A stretch of DNA of 64,000 bases from Fontibacillus phaseoli (lineage in GTDB: Bacteria; Bacillota; Bacilli; Paenibacillales; Paenibacillaceae): contig NZ_QPJW01000003.1 of the NCBI RefSeq assembly GCF_003337355.1, forward strand, positions 287,531-351,530, written 5' to 3'. The notes under the pieces were generated by a model. It had not been told where the DNA came from. It did no database searches and saw only the letters and a list, made by a program, of their open reading frames with translations. A program made the translations under genes and the position numbers. Positions 1-7,449 of this stretch are shown here, piece after piece; the first letter of the stretch is position 1, and each line of letters opens with the position of its first letter.

Positions 1-6
1 ATTAAG

Positions 7-158
7 TACTGGTAACTCTCGTGCTCGGTGTGCAGGTGATTGGGTACTGGTAACTCTCGTGCTCGGTGTGCGGGTGATTGGGTTCTGGTAACTTTCGTGC
101 TCGGTGTGCGGGTGATTGGGTTCTGGTAACTTTCCTGCTCGATGTGCGGGTGATTAAT
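7..158. repeat. Four tandem copies of a 38-bp unit
   Basis: Units start at 7, 45, 83 and 121 and keep an exact 38-bp period. Each holds the core CTGGTAACT, then TGCTCGGTGTGC and GGGTGATT. The copies differ by only a few substitutions, and the fourth decays at its 3' end. No open reading frame spans them. The array may extend upstream of the window. Function unknown; it could be a variable-number repeat. Confidence 0.9.
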
Positions 159-209
159 GGCAAAAGCAGCACCGGAGACCAATTGAGTGGTCAAGAAGCA
201 AATTAAAAA

Positions 210-401
210 ATTCTAACGGACACCAGGGACCTTATTCCCTCTTATTTTGCCACTTTCAAAATCTAACGGACACCAGAGCCCTTAATCGGGCTTATTCATC
301 AGATTTTGAGCAAATATCAAGAGATTAGCGTCTCCTGTGTCCGTTAGAATTTCAAACCCACCAATTTGCGTCATTTAACGGCTCTGGTGTCCGTTAGAAT
401 T
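210..401. repeat. Inverted repeat cluster, four copies of a 20-mer
   Basis: The word TCTAACGGACACCAG occurs forward near 210-230 and 260-280, and as its reverse complement near 331-352 and 380-401. Copies 2 and 4 match over about 20 bases, so the cluster can fold into a long stem. Small GGGA/TCCC and AGCCC/GGGCT hairpins follow the forward copies. This resembles an extragenic palindromic or MITE-like repeat. It lies downstream of the gene at 488-1132 and could help end its transcript. Confidence 0.8.
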
Positions 402-406
402 CAGAC

Positions 407-450
407 GAGCTTCTTTTGAGCTTCTTTTGAGCTTCTCTTGAGCTTTTCGA
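407..450. repeat. Four tandem copies of an 11-mer
   Basis: GAGCTTCTTTT is repeated at 407, 418, 429 (one change) and 440 (diverged). It lies just past the stop codon of the gene at 488-1132, between that gene and the inverted repeat cluster, and is probably non-coding. Together with the other repeats it fills the 487 bases at the left edge, where I see no gene. Confidence 0.75.
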
Positions 451-487
451 ACTATGCCCTAGGTCTTCCCAGCTTTCTTCGGGCAAC

Positions 488-1132
488 TCACAGCCGTAAT
501 TGGTATCTGCGATAGCGCAGGCTGCCCTCTCCTGCAACGCGCAAGACTTGCAACTCCACCAAACGGTGCAAAATGCGGCGTGTATGGCGATCGGAGAGAC
601 GAAGATGGGCTGCAAGTTCGGGAGGGCTGAAGGGGCGCAGCAAACGGCGGGCAAAGCGCATCGTTTCCGCTTCTGACCAATCCAGTTCGGCCGATACATC
701 GGTCGAAAGAAATTTGCCGACGAAGGAGAGAATAAGCTGCTGGCATTGCTTCGGTTCGTCTTTGACGGAAAGATAGGCGACAGGCAAGAACACCCAGCCA
801 TCGAGTGCCAGCATGCTATGTCTCATGCACAGATCCTTAAAGCGCCTGACGTCAAGATCCCTCGCATGGGGTCCGTAACCTTGGATCTCAATCCCTCCTT
901 TTGCGCCACCCGGCATATAAGCAAGATCCAAATACCGGTATCCATTATTGAAGTCGCGGACTTCCCATTCAGGATACAAATAATTAAAATTACCTACCGC
1001 AGGATACCAAGCCGCGCGTAAGAACTCCACCGTCCCATGGCCTAATCCTTTTTCAAGCAATTCACGCCGTCTGTGATTTGTCTCCTCCTGAACATTTGAA
1101 TCGATCCATTCAGCATACTTTTGCTCAAACAT
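488..1132 (-). CDS. Nuclease-like (PD-(D/E)XK/DUF559-type) protein with C-terminal winged helix
   Basis: The protein has 214 residues. I chose the ATG at 1132 because GGGGGAG lies 6 bases upstream; a start at 1171 would fall inside the dps terminator. The N-terminal half contains YLDLAY followed by IEIQGYGPHARD, the Asp...Glu-x-x-Gly pattern of the DUF559/very-short-patch-repair-like fold, although the usual catalytic Lys or Asp position is Gln here. The C-terminal 45 residues look like a winged helix-turn-helix (SPPELAAHLRLSDRHTRRIL). Proteins of this layout are familiar from Paenibacillus as uncharacterised. DNA binding is likely; cleavage is only a possibility. Confidence 0.7.
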   Translation of the reverse strand: MFEQKYAEWIDSNVQEETNHRRRELLEKGLGHGTVEFLRAAWYPAVGNFNYLYPEWEVRDFNNGYRYLDLAYMPGGAKGGIEIQGYGPHARDLDVRRFKDLCMRHSMLALDGWVFLPVAYLSVKDEPKQCQQLILSFVGKFLSTDVSAELDWSEAETMRFARRLLRPFSPPELAAHLRLSDRHTRRILHRLVELQVLRVAGEGSLRYRRYQLRL

Positions 1133-1150
1133 GAATACTCCCCCTATCAG

Positions 1151-1207
1151 AAAATAAAAAAGCCGTTTCATTGCATCGGCTATAAGAGCCTGATGTAATG
1201 AAACGGC
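1151..1207 (-). terminator. Intrinsic terminator of dps
   Basis: The 16-bp arms at 1162-1177 and 1192-1207 pair with one mismatch. On the minus strand the stem is followed by a T-rich tract. It sits between dps and the next minus-strand gene, so it separates the two transcripts. Confidence 0.88.
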
Positions 1208-1259
1208 GTGCCTCGCTCCGTCAAATCACTAACAATTCACTAATAGTGTATATGGAATA

Positions 1260-1724
1260 TTATTTGCCCAAGTAAGCATTCAGCATCCAGTTGTGTTTCT
1301 CAAGCGCGGACAAGATGCCCAGCAGCAGGTCGCCTGTTGCTTCATCCTGGGATTGTTCAGCAGCTTCCATGCCTTGTTTCAATTCGTCTTGCAGGACAGA
1401 AAAATCTGACACAATCGCAGAAACCATAGCTTCCGGCGTTTCTCCACCGTTTGCCTCAGACACCGTGGCGATGGACAAAGAATCGCGCAGGGTTGCCACC
1501 GGCTTCCCTCCAATGGCGAGCAAACGTTCAGCAAGCTCATCAATATTCGTTGCGGTTTCATTATAAAGCTCTTCAAATTTCTCATGCAAGGTAAAGAAGT
1601 TAGGTCCTTTTACATACCAGTGGAAATTGTGCAGCTTGGTGTACAGTACGGTCCAGTTCGCGATTTGCAAATTCAATTGCTTTTCGAGGGCCAGTTCATT
1701 TTGTGTCAGGTTTTGATTACTCAT
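1260..1724 (-). CDS. dps: Dps-family ferritin-like DNA-protecting protein
   Basis: A Dps protein of 154 residues. It forms a dodecamer that oxidises Fe(II) with hydrogen peroxide and stores the iron, protecting DNA. The ferroxidase signature is clear: LHNFHWYVKG near residue 31, FFTLHEKFEELYNE, then DELAERLLAIGG. I prefer the ATG at 1724, with GGAGG 8 bases before it; a longer in-frame start at 1739 would put the Shine-Dalgarno inside the gene. It has its own promoter with an overlapping PerR-like box and its own terminator, so it is monocistronic and probably induced by peroxide. Family assignment is secure; regulation is inferred. Confidence 0.95.
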   Translation of the reverse strand: MSNQNLTQNELALEKQLNLQIANWTVLYTKLHNFHWYVKGPNFFTLHEKFEELYNETATNIDELAERLLAIGGKPVATLRDSLSIATVSEANGGETPEAMVSAIVSDFSVLQDELKQGMEAAEQSQDEATGDLLLGILSALEKHNWMLNAYLGK

Positions 1725-1792
1725 TTCAATTTCCTCCATTCAAATATAATGATAAAGTAGGGTTAGCAGATGCAAGTGGGATCCCTTTAAAT

Positions 1793-1807
1793 TTAGACTA
1801 ATTCTAA
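1793..1807 (-). promoter_or_regulatory. PerR-box-like operator of dps
   Basis: TTAGAATTAGTCTAA on the minus strand matches 11 of the 14 fixed positions of the Bacillus PerR consensus TTATAATNATTATAA. It lies about 10 bases downstream of the -10 element, over the expected transcription start, which suits repression. Confidence 0.65.
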
Positions 1808-1818
1808 ATCCTGTTTTT

Positions 1819-1847
1819 ATATTACCACTAACCCGGTTTTTCTGCAA
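1819..1847 (-). promoter_or_regulatory. SigA-type promoter of dps
   Basis: The -35 TTGCAG and the -10 TAATAT are separated by 17 bases on the minus strand. The PerR-like box follows directly. Confidence 0.65.
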
Positions 1848-1995
1848 CCTTTTAAACATGAACATCCCATGAATATCTCGCGGCTGCAACATAATTCGTG
1901 AGTACGGGGGTAAGCTTGGGAGTTGTCCGTTTCCTTTTCCCCGTTCCTGACTTGAAGTTTGCGTCGTTGAGTTGCCGATTATTCACATACCCAAA

Positions 1996-2034
1996 CATAA
2001 AAAAGGAACCTAGCAATCACTCTGCCGGTCCCTT
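1996..2034 (-). terminator. Intrinsic terminator of the GpsB/DivIVA-like gene
   Basis: Arms 2003-2010 and 2027-2034 pair over 8 bp with one G-T wobble, followed by TTTTTT on the minus strand. It starts just after the stop codon at 2042. Confidence 0.8.
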
Positions 2035-2041
2035 GTTGACC

Positions 2042-2419
2042 TTACTCGCGAATCTGCAGCTTGAGCTGCTCCAGATTGCGTTCCAATTGGCGGATACCAT
2101 CCTCCACCAGGCGGCGGTCCACCGCATTCGCCGTATCGATTTGCGGCTTGCGCATGGCTATCGTTTTCTTTTCTTCTTCCCAGTACGCTTGACGCCGCTG
2201 AATTTCTTTATATTTGTCCAGCAAGTCCGTAATAATAGCATAAAAACGCTCATAATCCACGATGACATCATCCAGGAAGCGGTCAACTTCTTCTTTCTCG
2301 TATCCCCGCATCTTCACATCAAAATCCTTCTCATGAATAGCGAGCGCATCCAGTTTAATGCCCAGCTGTCTAAATAATCCCTTCTGGTCCTCCAGCTTGC
2401 GCGAATAATCGTCCTGCAT
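2042..2419 (-). CDS. GpsB/DivIVA-domain division protein
   Basis: A protein of 125 residues with the DivIVA lipid-binding-type motif [29 protein letters not shown] at roughly residues 31-60, then coiled-coil heptads to the end. Size and layout match GpsB, the small DivIVA paralogue that links cell-wall synthases to the division and elongation machinery at the membrane. The N-terminal 30 residues precede the usual start of the domain. It is monocistronic with its own terminator. It could be another DivIVA-like paralogue, so no gene symbol is given. Confidence 0.85.
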   Translation of the reverse strand: MQDDYSRKLEDQKGLFRQLGIKLDALAIHEKDFDVKMRGYEKEEVDRFLDDVIVDYERFYAIITDLLDKYKEIQRRQAYWEEEKKTIAMRKPQIDTANAVDRRLVEDGIRQLERNLEQLKLQIRE

Positions 2420-2553
2420 TTAGTATCCCTCCGTACCTAAGGCTTGCATTTTCTCTTATGATATCCATATCTCTTAAGTTAATCATATATAATGTACCAT
2501 AATTAATTCAGATTTTCGACGCCATGGGCGGCAGACTAATCCTCCACATCTCA

Positions 2554-2562
2554 TGATATAAT
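2554..2562 (+). promoter_or_regulatory. Extended -10 promoter element of the MFS gene
   Basis: TGATATAAT fits TGnTATAAT exactly, about 50 bases before the TTG start at 2614. I see no good -35, which is common for extended -10 promoters. Confidence 0.55.
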
Positions 2563-2613
2563 ACAAAATGTGAAATTATACCACCATGCAATTGTCGAAA
2601 AGAGGTTGTCAAC

Positions 2614-4050
2614 TTGTCTCAAGAAAACAATAATCCAGCCCGGTCTCCTTTGGCCGCCAACCCTTGGGTGATTCTTGCTAACGTTTCCCTCGGCACTTTT
2701 ATGTCGACCCTGGACGGAAGCATCGCCAACGTGGCGCTACCGACGATCGCCGGAGAACTCGGTGTCCCCATCCACATCGTCCAGTGGGTGCTTACCGCCT
2801 ATTTGTTGACCATCTGCGCGACATTGCCGATCATGGGGAAAATTTCGGATATGTTCGGACGCAGTAAAATTTATAATTACGGCTTTTTGATCTTTGCCGT
2901 CGGCTCGGCCCTTTGCGGCCTTTCCAATACGCTTACGATGCTGATCGTCTCACGCATTCTTCAAGCGCTTGGTGCGGCTTGCCTGATGTCCAATAGCCAG
3001 GCGATTATCGCCGAGGTATTCTCCAGTAAAGGCCGAGGCAGAGCGCTGGGAATCACCGGCACCATGGTATCGCTCGGCTCGCTGACCGGTCCCGGCATCG
3101 GCGGGATTCTCGTCGAACACTGGGGCTGGACATCCATCTTCTGGATTAACGTCCCTATCGGGATTATCGGCTTTATCGCAGGCTGGTTCTTTCTTCCCAA
3201 AGACAAAAACCTCAAAAAAAATCAGCCGTTTGACTACACCGGCTCCCTGCTCTTTATGGCCGGCATGATCGCCTTTCTTTACGTCATTTCCGGCGGCCAG
3301 GATTGGGGCTGGCTCTCTCCTTCCGTCTGGATCGGCGGCGGACTGTCCTTGCTCGTCTTGATCGGCTTTTATTTTTGGGAAAAACGCACCCGCCATCCGA
3401 TGCTCGACTTCAGTCTGTACCGGATTCCGGCCTTTGCGATAGGAAACCTAACGGCGCTGTTGTCCTTTGTGGCCCTCTTTTTTACTAATGTTCTGATGCC
3501 GTTTTATATGCACGACGTACTCGGCTTCTCACCGGCAAAAACGGGATATACTATGATGGTATACCCGCTTGTCATGGCCGTCGTCGCTCCTCTTTCCGGA
3601 TGGTTGTCCGACCGGATCGGTTCCTATTCGCTGACCACGGCTGGGCTGCTGGTTAATGCGCTCGCATTCGGTCTGCTTAATACGCTGTCGACGCAGGAAA
3701 GCGCATGGATGGTCGGACTGCATCTTGGCTTGTTCGGTCTCGGCGGCGGTCTGTTCCAGTCGCCGAACAACTCCAGCATAATGGGTTCAGTGCCGCGGAA
3801 CAAGCTGGGAACCGCCGGCGGCTTAAATGCGCTCGTACGAAATATAGGGATGGTGCTCGGCACCTCCTTATCGATTTCGCTCTATTCCTCCCGGCTCAGT
3901 TATCTGTGCCCTATCTCCCCGGGAGAACCGGAAGCCGCGCTAAGCGCGCTGCATACCGTATTCTGGACGGCCATGGGCATCTGTCTGCTGGCTCTGCTCG
4001 TCTCGGTTCAGCGTTTGCGCACAAGGTCAAATGATGTCCGGACCGGATAA
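2614..4050 (+). CDS. DHA2-family (EmrB/QacA-type) MFS drug exporter
   Basis: A proton-driven multidrug exporter of 478 residues with the length and spacing of 14-helix DHA2 carriers. Family motifs appear in order: LDGSIANVALPTIAGEL (motif D1), GKISDMFGRSKIY (motif A), RILQALGAACLMSNSQAI (motif B), and GPGIGGILVEHWGW (motif C, typical of antiporters). The start is TTG at 2614 with AGAGG 8 bases upstream; no ATG fits. An extended -10 element lies upstream. No regulator is adjacent. The substrate cannot be read from sequence; these pumps usually export lipophilic drugs or dyes. Confidence 0.92.
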   Translation: MSQENNNPARSPLAANPWVILANVSLGTFMSTLDGSIANVALPTIAGELGVPIHIVQWVLTAYLLTICATLPIMGKISDMFGRSKIYNYGFLIFAVGSALCGLSNTLTMLIVSRILQALGAACLMSNSQAIIAEVFSSKGRGRALGITGTMVSLGSLTGPGIGGILVEHWGWTSIFWINVPIGIIGFIAGWFFLPKDKNLKKNQPFDYTGSLLFMAGMIAFLYVISGGQDWGWLSPSVWIGGGLSLLVLIGFYFWEKRTRHPMLDFSLYRIPAFAIGNLTALLSFVALFFTNVLMPFYMHDVLGFSPAKTGYTMMVYPLVMAVVAPLSGWLSDRIGSYSLTTAGLLVNALAFGLLNTLSTQESAWMVGLHLGLFGLGGGLFQSPNNSSIMGSVPRNKLGTAGGLNALVRNIGMVLGTSLSISLYSSRLSYLCPISPGEPEAALSALHTVFWTAMGICLLALLVSVQRLRTRSNDVRTG

Positions 4051-4122
4051 ATGTAATTTAAAGGTTCGACAGAATTCATGATTCTTTTTATAATAAGATT
4101 TAGTTAGTTAAGTAAATTAGCC

Positions 4123-5097
4123 TTGGTGGTGAATACAATCTTATATATCTATTCTTTCTTGCTATCGTTTCTCATTGTGTACTTCCTGATTCCTCCGCTC
4201 GGAAAGCTGGCATTCCGGCTCGATTTCGTGGACAAGCCCAGGGAGGACGTCGAACGGAAAATTCATCGCAATCCGATCCCGCTGACGGCCAGCTACGCAA
4301 TCTTTGTCGGATTCTTCGTGTCTTATCTCCTGTTTACAAGGGATTTCTCCATGCAGACCGGAGCGCTCTTTCTCGGCGGGATTCTGCTTCTGGTGATCGG
4401 AACCGTCGATGACTGGTTCAAAACGAAGGGCAAAGATTTTCCGGCGTTGCCGAAGCTGATCGTTCAAGTATCCGCGGCCGTGCTTGTGTTTCTGTCGGGG
4501 ATCTCATTCAGCGGCTTCGTGAATCCGTTTAGTGGAGATTATGTCCTGTTGCCGGTGTGGCTGCAGTTTATATTGACGATCCTCTGGATTTTCGGAGTAA
4601 CGACCGTGATCAATTTTTCGGACGGTCTGGACGGGTTAGCTGGTGGTTTGTCTGCAATTTCCGCTGTAACCCTGTTCGTTGTCGCTTTAACTAAAGGTCA
4701 AACCACGTCGGCGATGCTGTCGATTACCTTGATCGGGGTGACGCTGGCTTATCTGCGTTATAATAAACCCCCGGCAAAAGTATTTATGGGTGATGCGGGA
4801 GCCACCTTCCTCGGTTTCATGCTGGCCGTGATCGCACTCGACGGAGCTTTCAAACAAGCTACTGTGCTGTCGTTGTTTATTCCCGTGCTTGCGCTCGGCG
4901 TTCCGATTTTCGACAACCTGTTCGTCGTCATCAAGCGATTCCTGCAGGGCAAAGCCATATATCAGGCTGACGCCAGCCAGGTCCACTACCGTTTGCTTCG
5001 CGCCGGTTTGAACCATAAGCAGGTTGTTATGTTCCTGTACCTGATCAGCACTTGTCTGGGGTTGTCCTCGATTATTTTGCTGCTATTGCAGGGATAA
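4123..5097 (+). CDS. MraY/WecA/TagO-family undecaprenyl-phosphate sugar-1-phosphate transferase
   Basis: A polytopic enzyme of up to 324 residues that would attach an N-acetylhexosamine-1-phosphate to undecaprenyl phosphate, the first step in wall teichoic acid or another surface glycan. Core motifs are present: TVDDW (Asp96-Asp97), NFSDGLDGLAGG (164-175) and FMGDAG (221-226). Two family motifs are changed: the usual R-L-G-G segment after HRNPIP reads LTAS, and the late His-rich motif (HIHHRLL) reads QVHYRLL. The start is uncertain (TTG 4123, GTG 4126 or GTG 4129; weak ribosome site). Probably a divergent paralogue of TagO. Confidence 0.85.
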   Translation: MVVNTILYIYSFLLSFLIVYFLIPPLGKLAFRLDFVDKPREDVERKIHRNPIPLTASYAIFVGFFVSYLLFTRDFSMQTGALFLGGILLLVIGTVDDWFKTKGKDFPALPKLIVQVSAAVLVFLSGISFSGFVNPFSGDYVLLPVWLQFILTILWIFGVTTVINFSDGLDGLAGGLSAISAVTLFVVALTKGQTTSAMLSITLIGVTLAYLRYNKPPAKVFMGDAGATFLGFMLAVIALDGAFKQATVLSLFIPVLALGVPIFDNLFVVIKRFLQGKAIYQADASQVHYRLLRAGLNHKQVVMFLYLISTCLGLSSIILLLLQG

Positions 5098-5159
5098 TCC
5101 AAACAAAGTTCTATCCTTACGTCCAATGAGCTAAAAAATCATAATACCGCACCATATAA

Positions 5160-5192
5160 AGAGGGCGCCCAACGGGCGCCCTTAGCTTTTGT
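5160..5192 (+). terminator. Intrinsic terminator after the TagO/WecA-family gene
   Basis: GGGCGCCC at 5163-5170 and 5174-5181 form an 8-bp GC stem with a 3-base loop, followed by TTAGCTTTTG. Confidence 0.8.
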
Positions 5193-5262
5193 TTATCCAT
5201 TTATAGTTTACACGATTCGCGATCCCCGGAAGTCATTGCAATAAGGGGTGGATTCATTGTCA

Positions 5263-5463
5263 TTATTTATTGTTGTCTTGCACGGCAGCCTGGACTTCCT
5301 TCGGCTTCTCTTCCTCATAGTCCCCGCGAGCGCCCTTCTTGAATTCCTTCAGCATCGTTCCAAAGCTGCGACCCAGTTCAGGCAGTTTGCTCGGACCGAA
5401 CAATATCAATGCAGCGATAACCAGTAACAGCAAATGAGTCGGCCGCAACAAATTTTCAAGCAC
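5263..5463 (-). CDS. tatA: Twin-arginine translocase subunit TatA
   Basis: A protein of 66 residues with one N-terminal membrane helix, then FGPSKLPELGRSFG and an amphipathic helix with a charged tail, the standard TatA/TatE layout. It oligomerises to form the passage for folded proteins carrying twin-arginine signals. I prefer the GTG at 5463 because AAAGAGGTG lies just upstream; an in-frame GTG at 5472 overlaps that site. No tatC is in the window. It is divergent from ytaF. Confidence 0.93.
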   Translation of the reverse strand: MLENLLRPTHLLLLVIAALILFGPSKLPELGRSFGTMLKEFKKGARGDYEEEKPKEVQAAVQDNNK

Positions 5464-5644
5464 TTTTATCACCTCTTTAGGCTATCTTTTTTAAAATTAT
5501 ACTACTTTATTCGAAATAAAGGAAAACTATTTATCAGAAAAATCGATAAAAACGTCCAAATCCATGAATTGTCGGCCTGCAAGAAACCAAAACCGGCTTC
5601 TGGGCATATGCTGTCTCATCAATGTATGCAAAGGAGCGAGCACC

Positions 5645-6259
5645 ATGAATACGTTCAGTCTGTGGGCTGTCATTGCCATCGGGTTGGCTTCCAACCTGGA
5701 CAACGCAGGGGTCGGCATCGCATACGGAGCCCGGAAAATACATATTCCGTGGTATTCCAATCTGGCGATCGCACTTATTTCATTTTTGGCTACGCTTTTG
5801 TCGGGATTGTTCGGAAACTGGATCGCCATATGGATTCATCCCTGGATCGGACAATGGATCGGCACAATTGTGATCGTCGCCGTCGGAGTATGGGTGTTGC
5901 TTCAGCCTTTTGTGGAAAAAAAAGCTGCTATCCCGCCAGAGAACGATCCACCGATCCTGACACGTCTGCTCCGCAATCCGGAAGAAGCCGACAGGGACAG
6001 TTCCAAAAGTCTGAGCCTGGGAGAATCCTTGCTGCTGGGCATCGCGCTGGCCATGAATGCGCTGGCGGGCGGATTTAACGCGGGCATTACGCATTTAAAT
6101 GTATTTTATACCTCCCTGTCGGTCGGGGTGTTCAGCTATTTACTCTTGGCCCTTTGTGCCGGTTTTGGCGAAAAATACGCCGCCGAAAAACTAGGCAACC
6201 GGGCCACCGTCATTTCCGGTCTTCTGCTCATCCTAATCGGTTTGCACCAAATATTATAG
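5645..6259 (+). CDS. ytaF: Sporulation membrane protein YtaF (MntP-like)
   Basis: A membrane protein of 204 residues with about six helices in two halves, each with the short polar pattern SNLDN...GIAYG and AMNALAGGFNAG seen in the YtaF/MntP family. The middle loop (about residues 100-125) is polar. MntP exports manganese in proteobacteria; YtaF is linked to sporulation in Firmicutes by name and occurrence, with no settled reaction. The ATG at 5645 has AAGGAG 8 bases upstream, so longer versions are unlikely. Confidence 0.85.
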   Translation: MNTFSLWAVIAIGLASNLDNAGVGIAYGARKIHIPWYSNLAIALISFLATLLSGLFGNWIAIWIHPWIGQWIGTIVIVAVGVWVLLQPFVEKKAAIPPENDPPILTRLLRNPEEADRDSSKSLSLGESLLLGIALAMNALAGGFNAGITHLNVFYTSLSVGVFSYLLLALCAGFGEKYAAEKLGNRATVISGLLLILIGLHQIL

Positions 6260-6271
6260 CTTCCCATTCCA

Positions 6272-6306
6272 AGAGGCCCCTTCCTTTGCGAAAGGGGCTG
6301 TTTCGC
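6272..6306 (+). terminator. Probable intrinsic terminator after ytaF
   Basis: GCCCCTT and AAGGGGC, near 6276-6297, form a 7-bp stem followed by TGTTTCG. It starts about 15 bases after the ytaF stop. The T tract is short. Confidence 0.6.
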
Positions 6307-6311
6307 TATGC

Positions 6312-6494
6312 GGGTCAATCAAGAAAGAAGGTGCCCGTTCGTTGAAATCGGCCGGAGTCTCCAAGGGGACATTTTATTGGTATTTTGAAAGCAAAGAAAC
6401 CATGACGCTTGAATTGATCTCCGGCGGCAGGGACAAATTAGTCGAAACGATTGCAACAGGCTACCGCAAAAAAACCGGTACCGTGGAAGACTAA
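6312..6494 (+). pseudogene. TetR-family regulator remnant
   Basis: Frame 3 reads KKEGARSLKSAGVSKG, then TFYWYFESKETM, then a short segment to a TAA at 6492-6494. SAGVSKGTFYWYFESKE is the recognition helix and following helix of a TetR DNA-binding domain. There is no start codon with a ribosome site. The piece between the helix after EGAR and the recognition helix looks deleted, and the ligand-binding domain is missing. It ends 28 bases before the amino-acid binding protein gene. Confidence 0.7.
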
Positions 6495-6522
6495 CTATTT
6501 AGATATAAGGAGAGAACCCGCC

Positions 6523-7401
6523 ATGCAACTAAAAAAGAGAAAGTCCCTAATCATTTTGACCCTTATCGCGGCTTTCACCCTCGTATTGTCCGCTTGCGGC
6601 GCCAATAACGGCGGCAATGCCACCGGCAATGGCAATACAGCGGGAACGAAAGATAACGATCCAGCGCAAAACCAGGCCGGCAGCAACCTGCTGGAACAAA
6701 TCAAGAGCAAAGGCAAAATTACGATCGGCTTGATGGGGACGTACGCCCCTTACAACTTCGTTAACGAAAATAATGAGGTCGACGGATATGATGCTGACCT
6801 CGCCAAAGAAATCGCCAAACGGATCGGCGTGGAAGCGAACTTCGTGACCGGGGAGTTTTCCGGATTGATCGAAGGTCTGCAAAAAGGCAAATACGATGCC
6901 CTGGTCAGCCAGGTTACGATCACCGAAGACCGCCAGAAATCGATTGATTTCTCCGAGCCTTACGTGAAGAACGATGTGAGCATTATCGTAACAGACAACA
7001 ACAATAACATCCAATCGGTAGATGATTTCAAAGGCAAAAAAATCGGCGTCGCACTCGGGACGAATGATGAAGCTTATTTGCGCGATGAAGTGCTGCCTAA
7101 GGTCGGCGATTTTGAAATCGTCACCTATAATGACAACCTGAATGCGCTGATGGACCTCAACAACGGACGGATCGACGCGACAATCAACAATGTGTTCGCG
7201 CTTAAACCGCTTATTGAGAAAAATAACCTGAAATTAAAAACCGTCGGCGAGCCCTTGAAATCCGACTTTGCCGGTGTAGCCATGCCGAAGAACAGCCCGG
7301 AACTGCAGGAAGCCGTTAATAAGGCCCTCCAGGAAATCAAAGACGACGGCACTTTAAAAACGCTGTACAACAAATGGTTCGACGTAGATCCTAATTTTTA
7401 A
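6523..7401 (+). CDS. Amino-acid ABC transporter substrate-binding lipoprotein
   Basis: A protein of 292 residues with a lipoprotein signal (charged start, hydrophobic core, LVLSACG lipobox with Cys at about residue 21). The mature part is an SBP_bac_3 family domain: KGKITIGLMGTYAPYNFVNE, then VDGYDADLAKEIAKRIGVE, typical of polar amino-acid binding proteins. It delivers substrate to the permease encoded 48 bases downstream. AAGGAGAG precedes the ATG at 6523. Substrate not certain; cystine, glutamine and arginine are all used by this family. Confidence 0.92.
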   Translation: MQLKKRKSLIILTLIAAFTLVLSACGANNGGNATGNGNTAGTKDNDPAQNQAGSNLLEQIKSKGKITIGLMGTYAPYNFVNENNEVDGYDADLAKEIAKRIGVEANFVTGEFSGLIEGLQKGKYDALVSQVTITEDRQKSIDFSEPYVKNDVSIIVTDNNNNIQSVDDFKGKKIGVALGTNDEAYLRDEVLPKVGDFEIVTYNDNLNALMDLNNGRIDATINNVFALKPLIEKNNLKLKTVGEPLKSDFAGVAMPKNSPELQEAVNKALQEIKDDGTLKTLYNKWFDVDPNF

Positions 7402-7449
7402 GCCGGGATCAGAACCGGAATAGAGCAAACACCAGGGGGAGAGAAACCG

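Noticed and set aside
1..401. Possible CRISPR array in the repeat region
   Set aside because: The 38-bp units are contiguous without spacers, and the 20-mers occur in both orientations. No cas gene is in the window.
394..801. A 135-codon minus-strand frame covering the 11-mer repeat
   Set aside because: It overlaps the nuclease-like gene in another frame and is Ser/Cys-rich low-complexity sequence; no ribosome site.
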